The notes: generated by a model not told the origin, from the letters alone. A stretch of 24,349 nt of DNA from JANRKT01 sp033763355 (GCA_033763355.1 JANRKT010000398.1:1-24349); one strand, 5' to 3'. Numbered from the stretch's first letter, positions 7,759 through 15,935 are shown. A program made the numbers and translations.

Positions 7759-9297
7759 TTAGAAATCAAGTTTGGCAAAACAAATATAATTTCTCGTCAT
7801 ACAAGGTATAACCAGTTGCCTTGCCCCCGTTTGTTTACCGAAGCGGGGCATAAACTCATACCCTTTATCAAGGTTGCGCAGGGTAGGATTGCGTTTTATC
7901 TGCCCGTCGGGCCCCACACTCTGGTCGTTTAATAAAAGCGACCTTCTTTCCAACTGGTTAAAAAGGAAATGCAGTTCACCTCCGGTATTAAACAACTGGT
8001 ATGAAAGGGTGACATCAGAATTGTCCTCGTATTGGGTTTTACGGATAAAATTCGTCCATTCTAATTTAGCATCGCTGCTGAAAGAAAACACGGCTACATT
8101 CTCGTAATAATGCCGGGTTGAACTGTAGCCGCCCCAACGGTTCCATGGATCCCACCAGCGGTAATAATTAAAACTGCTGTAGGGTGAAAAATACCAGTAA
8201 TCCATCGGGGTAAAAGAATTATATCCATACAGATAATCCCACCGGTTCCATCCCCCAGACCTTGATGTGGAATAATATAATTCTCCGATGACCAGGAAAC
8301 CACCGTCTTTTTTGGGAATGATATTGCGGATAAAATAATCATTAAACGCCATCCGCAGAGATGCATTTTCAGCTTTTGCATCGGCTCTTAGCTCATCATT
8401 AAAAGCAAAAGTATTTTCAGAGAAAATTTTACCATTGTGCTTATCCCAGGTTACAACATATATCCCGTCAATATTGCCCCGTCTTTGTTTGTAGTAAAAT
8501 GAGTTAATGATGATGCGCTTGTTGATGTTATCAACTTTCAGCCTCACTTCATCAAGCGTTTTATCTGTAAGCTTGATATTATAAACCGGAAAAGTATCTT
8601 CCATTGCAGGTTTTACCAGGAGGTCGAACCGGTTGATATAGTCCCTGTTGCCGCTCCGTCCGCAACGGCCGAAAGACAGGTCGCCGTCATTATCAAGCAA
8701 AAATTCTGTAAACACCCCTTCCCTGTCTGATGATGCCACAGCCCACCGGCTTTTTTTTTGCAATTCAAGCGCAGCATTGAACAAAAGCGTGGTAAAAACA
8801 TATCTCTTTTCATCTCTTTTATTGATCTTAAACACCATTATCTTTTGCTTGTCTTCGCTGTTGATGGTGGAGTAAATCTTATTATCACCAAAAGAGTTGA
8901 TCTGGGTGGTATCAATATCATAAGCATCAAAAGCCTTTTTGCCCTCGCCGTCCATTTTTACTACTGCGCAATGCACGATATTCCTCTTCTGAAACTGGTA
9001 AATCATGTAAAAGAAATCTGGATAAGCCACAAAATCAACATTCACCACCCTGTCCGGCATAAAATCAAGACGGATCTTATTTTTTAATTTCATTTCATTG
9101 TCATAAACACAAAGGTCATTCTTGTTTCGGTAGTTCTTGTAAACAAGAATATTGCCCTGCACTTTGCCGATGATTTCAAAATTCATCTGGCGGTTATCAT
9201 CTTTTTCAATTTCAGAATAATAAATCCGTTGCCCTTTTAACAGGGGTGAAACGGCAAGCAGTATCAGCAACAGCGGCAAAACACATCTGTTTTTCAT
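7759..9297 (-). CDS. Secreted protein of unknown function with an aromatic-rich segment
   Basis: I do not recognise a characterised family. The 512-residue protein starts with a clear Sec signal peptide (about 1-22) and continues as a beta-rich sequence with repeated patterns of hydrophobic strands and charged turns, as in a propeller-like fold; that fold is a guess. Residues 348-391 are strikingly aromatic: 19 of 44 are Trp, Tyr or Phe, with runs such as DYWYF and RWWDPWNRW. No catalytic motif is evident, and there is a short run of cysteines only at scattered positions. ATG 9297 is preferred because AAAAGAG lies just upstream and the signal peptide follows; the longer frame would need a TTG at 9351. 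It is followed after 12 bp by the DUF6427-like gene, a likely two-gene operon of the cell envelope. Confidence 0.8.
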   Translation of the reverse strand: MKNRCVLPLLLILLAVSPLLKGQRIYYSEIEKDDNRQMNFEIIGKVQGNILVYKNYRNKNDLCVYDNEMKLKNKIRLDFMPDRVVNVDFVAYPDFFYMIYQFQKRNIVHCAVVKMDGEGKKAFDAYDIDTTQINSFGDNKIYSTINSEDKQKIMVFKINKRDEKRYVFTTLLFNAALELQKKSRWAVASSDREGVFTEFLLDNDGDLSFGRCGRSGNRDYINRFDLLVKPAMEDTFPVYNIKLTDKTLDEVRLKVDNINKRIIINSFYYKQRRGNIDGIYVVTWDKHNGKIFSENTFAFNDELRADAKAENASLRMAFNDYFIRNIIPKKDGGFLVIGELYYSTSRSGGWNRWDYLYGYNSFTPMDYWYFSPYSSFNYYRWWDPWNRWGGYSSTRHYYENVAVFSFSSDAKLEWTNFIRKTQYEDNSDVTLSYQLFNTGGELHFLFNQLERRSLLLNDQSVGPDGQIKRNPTLRNLDKGYEFMPRFGKQTGARQLVIPCMTRNYICFAKLDF

Positions 9298-9352
9298 CAC
9301 TCTTTTCTGAATTTTTATTTCGGCAAAAAAGCCCGGCAAACAATCCCGCAAA

Positions 9353-9378
9353 GGCCGGATGATCGGCCGGTTTTTTTT
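9353..9378 (+). terminator. Terminator-like hairpin with T8 run in the divergent spacer before kup
   Basis: GGCCG (9353-9357) and CGGCC (9364-9368) form a GC-rich stem with a 6-nt loop, followed by GG and eight T on the plus strand. No plus-strand gene precedes it, so it would stop transcription running antisense through 7759-9297, or insulate kup. The GGCCGG stretches allow alternative pairings. Confidence 0.45.
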
Positions 9379-9418
9379 AATAATTGCAACTAAAATTACG
9401 TGTTGTACATCAAATCAG

Positions 9419-9485
9419 ATGCTTTTAAAACACAAATTACACGCCATTTGAATATTTTAACCAAACAAAAATGCTTTTCAAAACA
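9419..9485 (+). repeat. Imperfect direct repeat upstream of kup
   Basis: ATGCTTTTAAAACA at 9419-9432 and ATGCTTTTCAAAACA at 9471-9485 differ by one inserted C and are 52 bp apart, about five helical turns. They lie upstream of the kup -7 box and could be paired regulator sites. They are AT-rich, so chance is possible. Confidence 0.3.
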
Positions 9486-9512
9486 ATTCATACGGTCAAT
9501 GTAATTTCCCTA

Positions 9513-9520
9513 TACCTTTG
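9513..9520 (+). promoter_or_regulatory. Candidate -7 box of the kup promoter
   Basis: TACCTTTG matches TAnnTTTG at every defined position, 52 bp before the GTG start of kup. I find no TTTG at the expected distance upstream, so this may be an activator-dependent promoter or a chance match. Confidence 0.4.
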
Positions 9521-9571
9521 CCGTTTAACTTACATCCATAACCTGATCAGACACACTAACTTTCTTCAGCC

Positions 9572-11548
9572 GTGGGCAAACAACTGAATAAGGTAACACT
9601 GGCCGGCCTGGTGGTTGCCTTGGGAATTATATACGGAGACATCGGGACATCACCACTTTACGTTTTTAATGCTATTATAAGCGACAGGGTTATTACCCAA
9701 GACCTGATTGTCGGAAGTCTATCTTGTATTTTATGGACTATCACACTCCAAACCACCATCAAGTATGTAATTCTGATATTAAGGGCCGATAACCGGGGTG
9801 AAGGCGGAACTTTTGCCCTTTATGCCCTGGTAAGAAGAAGGAAAAAATGGCTGGTCCTTCCTGCAATGATAGGAGGCGCCGCACTGCTTGCAGATGGTAT
9901 GATTACGCCGCCTATCTCCATTACTTCGGCAGTAGAGGGTTTAAAAGAACTGCCCGTTTTGCAAAACATACAACAATACCAGATTGTATACATTGTTCTG
10001 GGAATTATTGTACTCCTTTTCTTTTTACAGCAATTCGGTACAGCTTCCATTGGTAAGCTTTTTGGCCCTATTATGTTAATCTGGTTTAGCATGCTGGCAA
10101 TTCTTGGATGTATGCACATCATGGACGACCTGAGTATTTTCAAAGCACTCAATCCTTATTACGGGTTTAAACTTCTTATTGAATACCCAAAAGGGCTTTG
10201 GTTACTTGGCGCTGTATTTCTTTGCACAACAGGCGCCGAGGCGTTATACAGTGATCTGGGGCATTGCGGAAGGGGGAATATCCGCATTTCATGGATTTTT
10301 GTAAAAAGTTGCCTTTTGCTGAATTACTTTGGACAGGGAGCTTTTTTGCTTGCCAACCATAAGGGAATAGAAGTGACAAAAGCAGTAAAAGAACAACTGG
10401 GCATTAACGCTTTTTACAACCTGATGCCAGAATGGTTTTTAATCGCAGGCATTGTAATAGCCACCACTGCTGCCATTATTGCAAGCCAGGCAATGATCTC
10501 CGGGTCTTTCACACTCATCAGCGAAGCCATGAGGCTTAATCTTTGGCCGAAATTAAAAATACGTTACCCTTCAGAGGAACGCGGACAGTTGTTTATTCCA
10601 AGTGTGAATACCATGATTTTTTTAGGTTGCATTGCTGTGGTACTCTATTTTAAGGAATCATCCCGTATGGAAGCAGCCTATGGACTGGCAATTATTATTA
10701 CCATGCTGGCAACAACCATACTCTTTGCGAATTATCTGGTTTTGCACAGGGTAAAATCAATGTGGATATATGTTTTTCTTATAGCTTATGTGATAGTAGA
10801 AGTAACCTACCTGATTGCTTTGTTGCAAAAATTTACACATGGAGGCTACATTACATTGATTGCGGGATGCATGATGTTTCTTATCATGTACATCTGGTAC
10901 AAATCCCGTAAAATCAAAAACAGGTATGTTGAATTTGTGCGGCTTGAACATTACCTGCCCCTGCTGCAGGAATTAAGCAACGATACCACAGTACAGAAAT
11001 ACGCCACGCACCTGGTGTATTTAACCAGTGCCAATAACCCCAAAGAAATTGAGCATAAGATCATTTACTCCATACTGAACCGCAAACCCAAACGGGCCGA
11101 CATATACTGGTTTGTGCATGTTGATACTGTAGATGACCCCTATACCTGCGAGTATGAAGTGCAAACCATTATTCCCAACGAAGTAATAAGGGTAGAGTTT
11201 AAACTGGGTTTCAGGGTGGAGCCACGCATCAACCTGCTGTTCCGCAAAGTGGTGGCGGATATGGTTTCGAATAAAGAAGTAAATATTGTAAGCCGGTATG
11301 AAAGCCTGCAAAGGAATAATGTAGTGGGCGACTTCCAGTTTATTGTAATGGAAAAATTCCTGAGTCACGATAACGAACTGCCTTTCTGGGAAAGGGTGAC
11401 CATGAAGGCACATTTCTGGCTTAAAGAAATCAGTCTCTCCGAAGAAAGGGGCTTCGGGCTTGACCCCAGCTATGTAACAGTTGAGAAATTTCCGCTCATT
11501 GTATCGCCTGTTACCAATATCAAACTGAAAAGAACTTATACTGAATAG
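9572..11548 (+). CDS. kup: Kup family low-affinity potassium uptake protein
   Basis: Kup/Trk-D proteins bring K+ into the cell, probably with protons, through about 12 membrane helices followed by a cytoplasmic domain. This 658-residue protein begins with the family hallmark GIIYGDIGTSPLYVF (about residues 18-32), continues with RADNRGEGGTFALYAL and the internal TTGAEALYSDLGHCGRGNIR segment, and ends with a soluble C-terminal part from about residue 445. E. coli Kup is 622 residues, so the length is normal. The start is GTG at 9572; the codons before it hold no better choice and the first membrane helix follows at once. It is divergent from the secreted-protein operon across 274 bp, which hold a T8 hairpin, a direct repeat and a -7 box. 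Two hydrolase genes follow on the same strand after 70 bp. Confidence 0.95.
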   Translation: MGKQLNKVTLAGLVVALGIIYGDIGTSPLYVFNAIISDRVITQDLIVGSLSCILWTITLQTTIKYVILILRADNRGEGGTFALYALVRRRKKWLVLPAMIGGAALLADGMITPPISITSAVEGLKELPVLQNIQQYQIVYIVLGIIVLLFFLQQFGTASIGKLFGPIMLIWFSMLAILGCMHIMDDLSIFKALNPYYGFKLLIEYPKGLWLLGAVFLCTTGAEALYSDLGHCGRGNIRISWIFVKSCLLLNYFGQGAFLLANHKGIEVTKAVKEQLGINAFYNLMPEWFLIAGIVIATTAAIIASQAMISGSFTLISEAMRLNLWPKLKIRYPSEERGQLFIPSVNTMIFLGCIAVVLYFKESSRMEAAYGLAIIITMLATTILFANYLVLHRVKSMWIYVFLIAYVIVEVTYLIALLQKFTHGGYITLIAGCMMFLIMYIWYKSRKIKNRYVEFVRLEHYLPLLQELSNDTTVQKYATHLVYLTSANNPKEIEHKIIYSILNRKPKRADIYWFVHVDTVDDPYTCEYEVQTIIPNEVIRVEFKLGFRVEPRINLLFRKVVADMVSNKEVNIVSRYESLQRNNVVGDFQFIVMEKFLSHDNELPFWERVTMKAHFWLKEISLSEERGFGLDPSYVTVEKFPLIVSPVTNIKLKRTYTE

Positions 11549-11588
11549 TGCCCGGGTATTAAGTTTTTACTCCATTCTGGTTTAAAAT

Positions 11589-11605
11589 TTTTACTTTCAG
11601 TAAAA
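11589..11605 (+). repeat. Small hairpin just before the hydrolase start
   Basis: TTTTAC (11589-11594) and GTAAAA (11600-11605) form a 6-bp stem with a 5-nt loop, 13 bases before the TTG start at 11619. The purine-rich AAAGAG (11603-11608), the only candidate ribosome-binding sequence, is partly in the stem. Its importance is unproven. Confidence 0.3.
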
Positions 11606-11618
11606 GAGCCACCCTGTT

Positions 11619-12431
11619 TTGGAACAACCCCTCCTTATTTTGCTTGAAATCAACTGGTGGATTGTTGGCGGTATTTATGCTGCATTGCTTGTTTTTGCCT
11701 ACTTTATACAGGAAAAATTCATCTTTAAGCCGGAGAAACTCCCTTCAAACTTCGAATACAAGTATGACATCCCCTTTAAAGAGCTGTTCTTTGAACCGGA
11801 GCCGGGGGTAAGTATAAATGGTTTGCACTTTTTTCGTGAAAAACCAGAAGGCCTTGTTTTATACTTTCATGGCAATACAAGAAGTATAAAAGGCTGGGCC
11901 AAATATGCAAAAGATTTTTACCGGTATAATTATGATGTGGTGCTGGTGGATTACCGGGGCTTTGGAAAAAGTACCGGCAAACGTTCTGAAGCCAGCCTTT
12001 TTAATGATATGCAGTTTATTTATAACACACTTATGGAACAATACCCGGAAAACCACCTGATTTTATATGGCAGAAGTATAGGCAGCGGCTTTGCGGCAAA
12101 ACTTGCTGCAGATAATAATCCCAGGTACCTTATTCTTGATGCGCCATATTACAGTTTCTCCAGGGTGGTGGAGAGGTTTTTGCCTTTTTTGCCTGTAAGA
12201 TTTGTATTGCGTTACCACATCCGCACCGACAAATGGATTAAAAAAGTAAAATGTCCGGTTTATATCCTGCACGGTACCAAAGACTGGCTCATTCCCTTAA
12301 AACACAGCGAAGGCCTGCAGAAACTGAATTATGAAAAAATCATCCTCATAAGAATTGAAGGCGGCAGGCACAATAATCTTCCCTCATTTCCTGAATACCA
12401 TAATTTTTTAAGGGATATTCTTAAGTATTAA
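11619..12431 (+). CDS. Membrane-anchored alpha/beta hydrolase, first of a tandem pair
   Basis: A 270-residue serine hydrolase of the ABHD13/BEM46-like type. An N-terminal hydrophobic helix (about 12-30) probably anchors it in the inner membrane. The catalytic fold follows: oxyanion-region LYFHGN (81-86), DYRGFGKSTG (111-120), the nucleophile elbow GRSIGSG with Ser153, Asp222 in HGTKDWLIP, and His251 in EGGRHNN. The triad is complete, so the enzyme should be active; the substrate cannot be told from sequence, and esterase, thioesterase or lipase-like activity are all possible. The start is TTG at 11619: the first in-frame ATG lies in the middle of the domain, so a non-ATG start is required. 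The next gene is a paralogue 34 bp downstream, with the same layout and likely the same transcript. Confidence 0.88.
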   Translation: MEQPLLILLEINWWIVGGIYAALLVFAYFIQEKFIFKPEKLPSNFEYKYDIPFKELFFEPEPGVSINGLHFFREKPEGLVLYFHGNTRSIKGWAKYAKDFYRYNYDVVLVDYRGFGKSTGKRSEASLFNDMQFIYNTLMEQYPENHLILYGRSIGSGFAAKLAADNNPRYLILDAPYYSFSRVVERFLPFLPVRFVLRYHIRTDKWIKKVKCPVYILHGTKDWLIPLKHSEGLQKLNYEKIILIRIEGGRHNNLPSFPEYHNFLRDILKY

Positions 12432-12465
12432 CAGCCCATCCGCAAAGGGACTTTATTTTTGCTTC

Positions 12466-13290
12466 ATGAAATTGTTGCAGAAAAAGAAATTTTCCTTTGC
12501 CCGGTTCATTAAAATTGTCATCCTGTTGTATTGCACAACCGGCATTCTTATATATTACCTGCAGGATTATGTTTTGTTTCAGCCGGTGCCGCTAACAAAA
12601 AATCACCTTTATAATTTTTCTGCACCCCACCGTGAAGTAAATATTGCTTTTACTGAAAAATCAAATATCAGTATCGTACAGTTTCTGTGTAAAGATGCTG
12701 CTGTAAAAGGAGTGGTGCTTTATTTTCATGGCAATAAAAAAAACATATCGTGGTATGCACGTTTTGCGCCCCGCTTTACGAAACATGGTTATGAAGTATG
12801 GATGATTGATTACCCCGGGTATGGAAAAAGCACCGGCAGTTTTACAGAAGAAATGCTGTACCTGTATGCAATGCAGATGTATAAGCTGGCAAAAAATAAA
12901 TTTGCTGCAGACAGCATCATCATCTACGGCAAATCCATGGGCACGGGAATTGCAGCCTGCCTTGCATCATTTCAGCCATGCAAGAAATTAATCCTTGAAA
13001 CGCCTTATTACAGTTTCAGTTCAATCGGTTCATATTATTTTCCCATTTACCCCATGGAAATGATGACCAAAATAAAAATCCCTTCCTTCAAATATTTGCA
13101 AAACGTAAAAGCGCCTGTCAGTATTTTTCATGGTACCGGTGACCGGATTATACCTTACAGCAATGCTGAAAGATTAAAACCATACCTTAAACCCGGAGAT
13201 GAATTTATTACTGTTGAAGGGGGAAGCCACAATGATTTGAATGAATTTCCGCTTGTGCAGCAAAAATTAGATTCCTTATTGACGTATTAA
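12466..13290 (+). CDS. Membrane-anchored alpha/beta hydrolase, second of a tandem pair
   Basis: A 274-residue paralogue of the preceding gene. It starts with a positively charged tail (KLLQKKKFSFARF) and a hydrophobic helix (about 14-33), so it is probably an inner-membrane protein; which side the catalytic domain faces is unclear. The core motifs are LYFHGN (85-90), DYPGYGKSTG (115-124), nucleophile elbow GKSMGTG with Ser157, Asp226 in HGTGDRIIP and His255 in GGSHND. The triad and the phrase APYYSFS/TPYYSFS are shared with its neighbour, which points to tandem duplication followed by strong divergence elsewhere. The gap of 34 bp suggests one transcript. ATG 12466 is the clear start. Downstream it converges on oxyR with 26 bp between the stops and no obvious terminator. 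Confidence 0.89.
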   Translation: MKLLQKKKFSFARFIKIVILLYCTTGILIYYLQDYVLFQPVPLTKNHLYNFSAPHREVNIAFTEKSNISIVQFLCKDAAVKGVVLYFHGNKKNISWYARFAPRFTKHGYEVWMIDYPGYGKSTGSFTEEMLYLYAMQMYKLAKNKFAADSIIIYGKSMGTGIAACLASFQPCKKLILETPYYSFSSIGSYYFPIYPMEMMTKIKIPSFKYLQNVKAPVSIFHGTGDRIIPYSNAERLKPYLKPGDEFITVEGGSHNDLNEFPLVQQKLDSLLTY

Positions 13291-13316
13291 GAAGATAACC
13301 ATCGGAGTTTTAATCA

Positions 13317-14252
13317 TTACACAGGCACCACATTTACGCTTTTATTTTTCTTGATTTTCTCTGGCACTGAAGCAATAATTTCTTTTTTTAATACCTCAAC
13401 CAGCCGCTTCTTTACAAAATCCCTGTGCACCACAAGGCTTACTTCCCGCATCGGAGCAGGCCTTTTAAAATAACGGAGGAGTTCCTGTTGTTTTTTATTC
13501 AGGTCCATGGTTGCCAGCTCCGGAAGAATGGTAATGCCTTCATTCAGTTCAACCATCCGCCTCAATGTTTCAATACTCCCGGCTTCGTACTCAAAAGGAT
13601 GCCCCAGTTTACTTGCTTTCTGCAATTCACAAAGGTTTACTATCTGGGAGCGGAAACAATGTCCTTCTTCGAGCAACCAAAGTTTGTCAGGGTCTATATC
13701 CTGCGCAAGTACATAGGTTTTTTTGTAAGCTTCGTTTTTCCTGGAAACATACAGCAGCAGTTCCTCATAAAACAGAACATGCTCCTTAATACCATATTCC
13801 TGCAATGGTGTAACCAATATTCCTACATCAAGCCTCCCTTCCCGCAGCCGTGATACCAGCAGATCAGTCATCATTTCAGTAACCACCAGTTTTACCTGCG
13901 GGTATTTTCTTGTAAACTCCTGCACAAACAGTGGCAGCAGGTAAGGCGCAAGCGTAGGAATGATGCCCACTTTTAACTCCCCGTTTAGTATCCCTTTACG
14001 GGTTTGAACAAGCTCTGTGATATTGTTCTTTTCAGCAAGGATTTTTTTGGCCTGTTCTATTATTTCCAGTCCCGCTTCTGTTGGTATTACGGGTTGTTTA
14101 CTCCGGTCAAATATTTTTATACCCAGTTCTTCTTCCAGCTTATGCACCTGCATGCTAAGTGTAGGCTGTGTTACATAACAATGCGAAGCAGCTGAAGCAA
14201 AATGCCGGTACATATCCACGGCCACAATGTATTGCAGTTGTACAAAAGTCAT
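13317..14252 (-). CDS. oxyR: OxyR, LysR-family peroxide-sensing regulator
   Basis: OxyR senses hydrogen peroxide by forming a disulfide and then activates defence genes. This 311-residue protein has an N-terminal winged helix (about 1-60, with the recognition region around 'YVTQPTLSMQVHKLEEELG') and a substrate-binding-like regulatory domain (about 92-300). The two redox cysteines are seen in EEGHCFRSQIVNLC and fall at residues 199 and 208, the same numbers and the same spacing as E. coli OxyR; the conserved GHC context matches too. This distinguishes it from LysR paralogues without these cysteines. It is divergent from katA across 104 bp that hold an OxyR-like operator 5 bp upstream of its own ATG, so autorepression along with katA activation is expected from the family. 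ATG 14252 begins the usual TFVQLQYIVAV. Confidence 0.95.
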   Translation of the reverse strand: MTFVQLQYIVAVDMYRHFASAASHCYVTQPTLSMQVHKLEEELGIKIFDRSKQPVIPTEAGLEIIEQAKKILAEKNNITELVQTRKGILNGELKVGIIPTLAPYLLPLFVQEFTRKYPQVKLVVTEMMTDLLVSRLREGRLDVGILVTPLQEYGIKEHVLFYEELLLYVSRKNEAYKKTYVLAQDIDPDKLWLLEEGHCFRSQIVNLCELQKASKLGHPFEYEAGSIETLRRMVELNEGITILPELATMDLNKKQQELLRYFKRPAPMREVSLVVHRDFVKKRLVEVLKKEIIASVPEKIKKNKSVNVVPV

Positions 14253-14256
14253 GCTG

Positions 14257-14292
14257 ATAGATTTTGTCTATGATAATATAAAATTAATCAAT
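14257..14292. promoter_or_regulatory. Predicted OxyR operator between oxyR and katA
   Basis: ATAG (14257-14260), N7, CTAT (14268-14271), N6, ATAA (14278-14281), N7, CAAT (14289-14292). The E. coli consensus is ATAG-N7-CTAT-N7-ATAG-N7-CTAT. The first pair is exact and forms the palindrome ATAGA-N5-TCTAT, which also contains a LysR T-N11-A box. The second pair is weaker and one base closer. Its downstream edge touches the katA -33 box. Confidence 0.7.
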
Positions 14293-14323
14293 TTGGCCAA
14301 TGCAAAGAATTGTTTCAATTTTG
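14292..14323 (+). promoter_or_regulatory. Candidate katA promoter
   Basis: TTTG (14292-14295), 20 bp, then CAATTTTG (14316-14323), one base off TAnnTTTG. Start of transcription would be near 14330, 27 bases before the katA ATG at 14357. The OxyR operator abuts the -33 box, the place for a LysR-type activator. Confidence 0.6.
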
Positions 14324-14356
14324 AAAAGTATCTGTAAAACCATTAAAACCCATTTT

Positions 14357-15877
14357 ATGAGCGAACAAAAAAAACTCACCACCGCTTCAGGTATCCCCTA
14401 TTATTACAATGAGGACACCATGAGCGTGGGGCAAAGAGGGCCGTTGCTGCTGCAGGATTTTATTCTTCACGAAAAGATGGCCCATTTCAACAGGGAACGG
14501 ATTCCTGAAAGGGTGGTGCATGCAAAAGGCAGCGGGGCATTTGGCACGTTTACCGTTACCGGCGACATCAGTAAATATACCCGTGCAAAACTGTTTAACC
14601 AGGTTGGAAAGAAAACACGTGTATTTCTGCGTTTCTCGACAGTAGGCGGCGAAAAGGGTTCTGCTGATACGGAACGGGACCCCCGCGGCTTTGCACTAAA
14701 ATTTTATACTGAAGACGGAAACTGGGATCTTGTAGGAAACAATACGCCCATCTTCTTCATCAAGGATCCTAAAAAATTCGGTGATTTTATACATACACAG
14801 AAAAGGGACCCTTATACCAATTGTAAAAGCCCAGCTATGATGTGGGATTTCTGGAGCCTGAACCCAGAGAGCCTGCACCAGGTAATGTTCCTGATGAGCG
14901 ACCGTGGCACACCATACAGCTACCGCCACATGAACGGGTATGGAAGCCACACTTTCAGTTTAATCAACAGCAAAAATGAAAAGGTCTGGGTAAAATTTCA
15001 CTTCAAAACCATGCAGGGCATAAAGAATTTTGTTAATGATGAAGCAGTAAAAATGAAAGGCGAAGACCCTGACTGGGCCCAGCGTGACCTTGTTGCTGCA
15101 ATTGACAAAGGCGATTTTCCCAAATGGGCTTTGAAAATCCAGGTTATGACAGAGGAACAGGCAAAAACATTCCGGTGGAACCCGTTTGACCTGACCAAAG
15201 TATGGCCGCACAAAGAATTTCCGCTGATTGATGTGGGCGTGATGGAACTGAATGAAAACCCCAAAAATTATTTTGCTGATGTAGAACAATCGGCTTTTGC
15301 TCCTGCTCATGTAATTGATGGTATCGGCTATTCTCCTGATAAAATGCTGCAGGGCCGTATCCTTTCCTATCCTGATGCCCACCGCTATCGCCTTGGTGTA
15401 AATTACGAACAGATCCCTGTAAACAAATGCCCTTATATGGTGAACAATTATGAGAGAGACGGGCACATGAGGGTAGATGGAAACGGCGGAAGCGGCCCCA
15501 ACTATTTCCCCAACAGTTTTGATAACATTAAGCCTGATCCATCATACAAACAGCCGGCCATGACGCTTGATTCACTTGTTGCAGACTGGTACGACAGAAA
15601 TGCTGAAGGCGAAAATGACCATTATACACAACCGGGAATTTTTTACCGTGAAGTGCTGGGCGAACAGGACAAGAAAAACCTGGTGAGCAATATCATTGGT
15701 GCAATGAAGGGCATCAGCGGGCCTAAAAAAGATGAGATCATTAACCGCCAGCTCTGTCACTTCTTCCGTGCTGATATCGGATTGGGAATGGCCGTTGCTG
15801 CAGGACTTGGAGTAAATGTTGAGCAGGCTATGCCAAAACAACATACAAAGGTTGAAACCGAAGCGGCATTAAACTGA
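14357..15877 (+). CDS. katA: Monofunctional haem catalase
   Basis: Breaks hydrogen peroxide down to water and oxygen. The 506-residue protein is a complete small-subunit (clade 3 type) catalase. The distal haem residues are His55 in RVVHAKGSGAFG and Asn128 in VGNNTPIFF, and the proximal haem ligand is Tyr338 in GRILSYPDAHRYRLG. The spacings between these equal those of human catalase (His75, Asn148, Tyr358). There is no signal peptide, so it acts in the cytoplasm. ATG 14357 is chosen because the family N terminus (SEQKKLTTASGIP) begins there and because the longer frame, from 14300, would start inside the promoter. It is divergent from oxyR and the spacer carries an OxyR-like operator, so induction by peroxide through OxyR is the likely control. 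A strong terminator follows. Confidence 0.97.
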   Translation: MSEQKKLTTASGIPYYYNEDTMSVGQRGPLLLQDFILHEKMAHFNRERIPERVVHAKGSGAFGTFTVTGDISKYTRAKLFNQVGKKTRVFLRFSTVGGEKGSADTERDPRGFALKFYTEDGNWDLVGNNTPIFFIKDPKKFGDFIHTQKRDPYTNCKSPAMMWDFWSLNPESLHQVMFLMSDRGTPYSYRHMNGYGSHTFSLINSKNEKVWVKFHFKTMQGIKNFVNDEAVKMKGEDPDWAQRDLVAAIDKGDFPKWALKIQVMTEEQAKTFRWNPFDLTKVWPHKEFPLIDVGVMELNENPKNYFADVEQSAFAPAHVIDGIGYSPDKMLQGRILSYPDAHRYRLGVNYEQIPVNKCPYMVNNYERDGHMRVDGNGGSGPNYFPNSFDNIKPDPSYKQPAMTLDSLVADWYDRNAEGENDHYTQPGIFYREVLGEQDKKNLVSNIIGAMKGISGPKKDEIINRQLCHFFRADIGLGMAVAAGLGVNVEQAMPKQHTKVETEAALN

Positions 15878-15902
15878 TTCCCGTTATAAGATCCATTATA
15901 CC

Positions 15903-15935
15903 AGGCCATGCATAAGGCAATGCATGGCCTTTTTA
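15903..15935 (+). terminator. Intrinsic terminator of katA
   Basis: A perfect 11-bp stem, AGGCCATGCAT (15903-15913) with ATGCATGGCCT (15920-15930), loop AAGGCA, followed by a T-run. It overlaps the stop codon of the convergent carboxypeptidase gene; the minus-strand side lacks a T-run, so it mainly serves katA. Confidence 0.92.

Noticed and set aside
9298..9571. A c-di-AMP or K+-sensing riboswitch before kup
   Set aside because: The predicted start of transcription leaves only about 45 bases of leader, and the hairpin at 9353-9378 lies upstream of it; no riboswitch-like conserved core is visible.
14300..14356. katA starting at ATG 14300
   Set aside because: This codon lies between the -33 and -7 boxes of the predicted promoter; the catalase family N terminus begins at ATG 14357.
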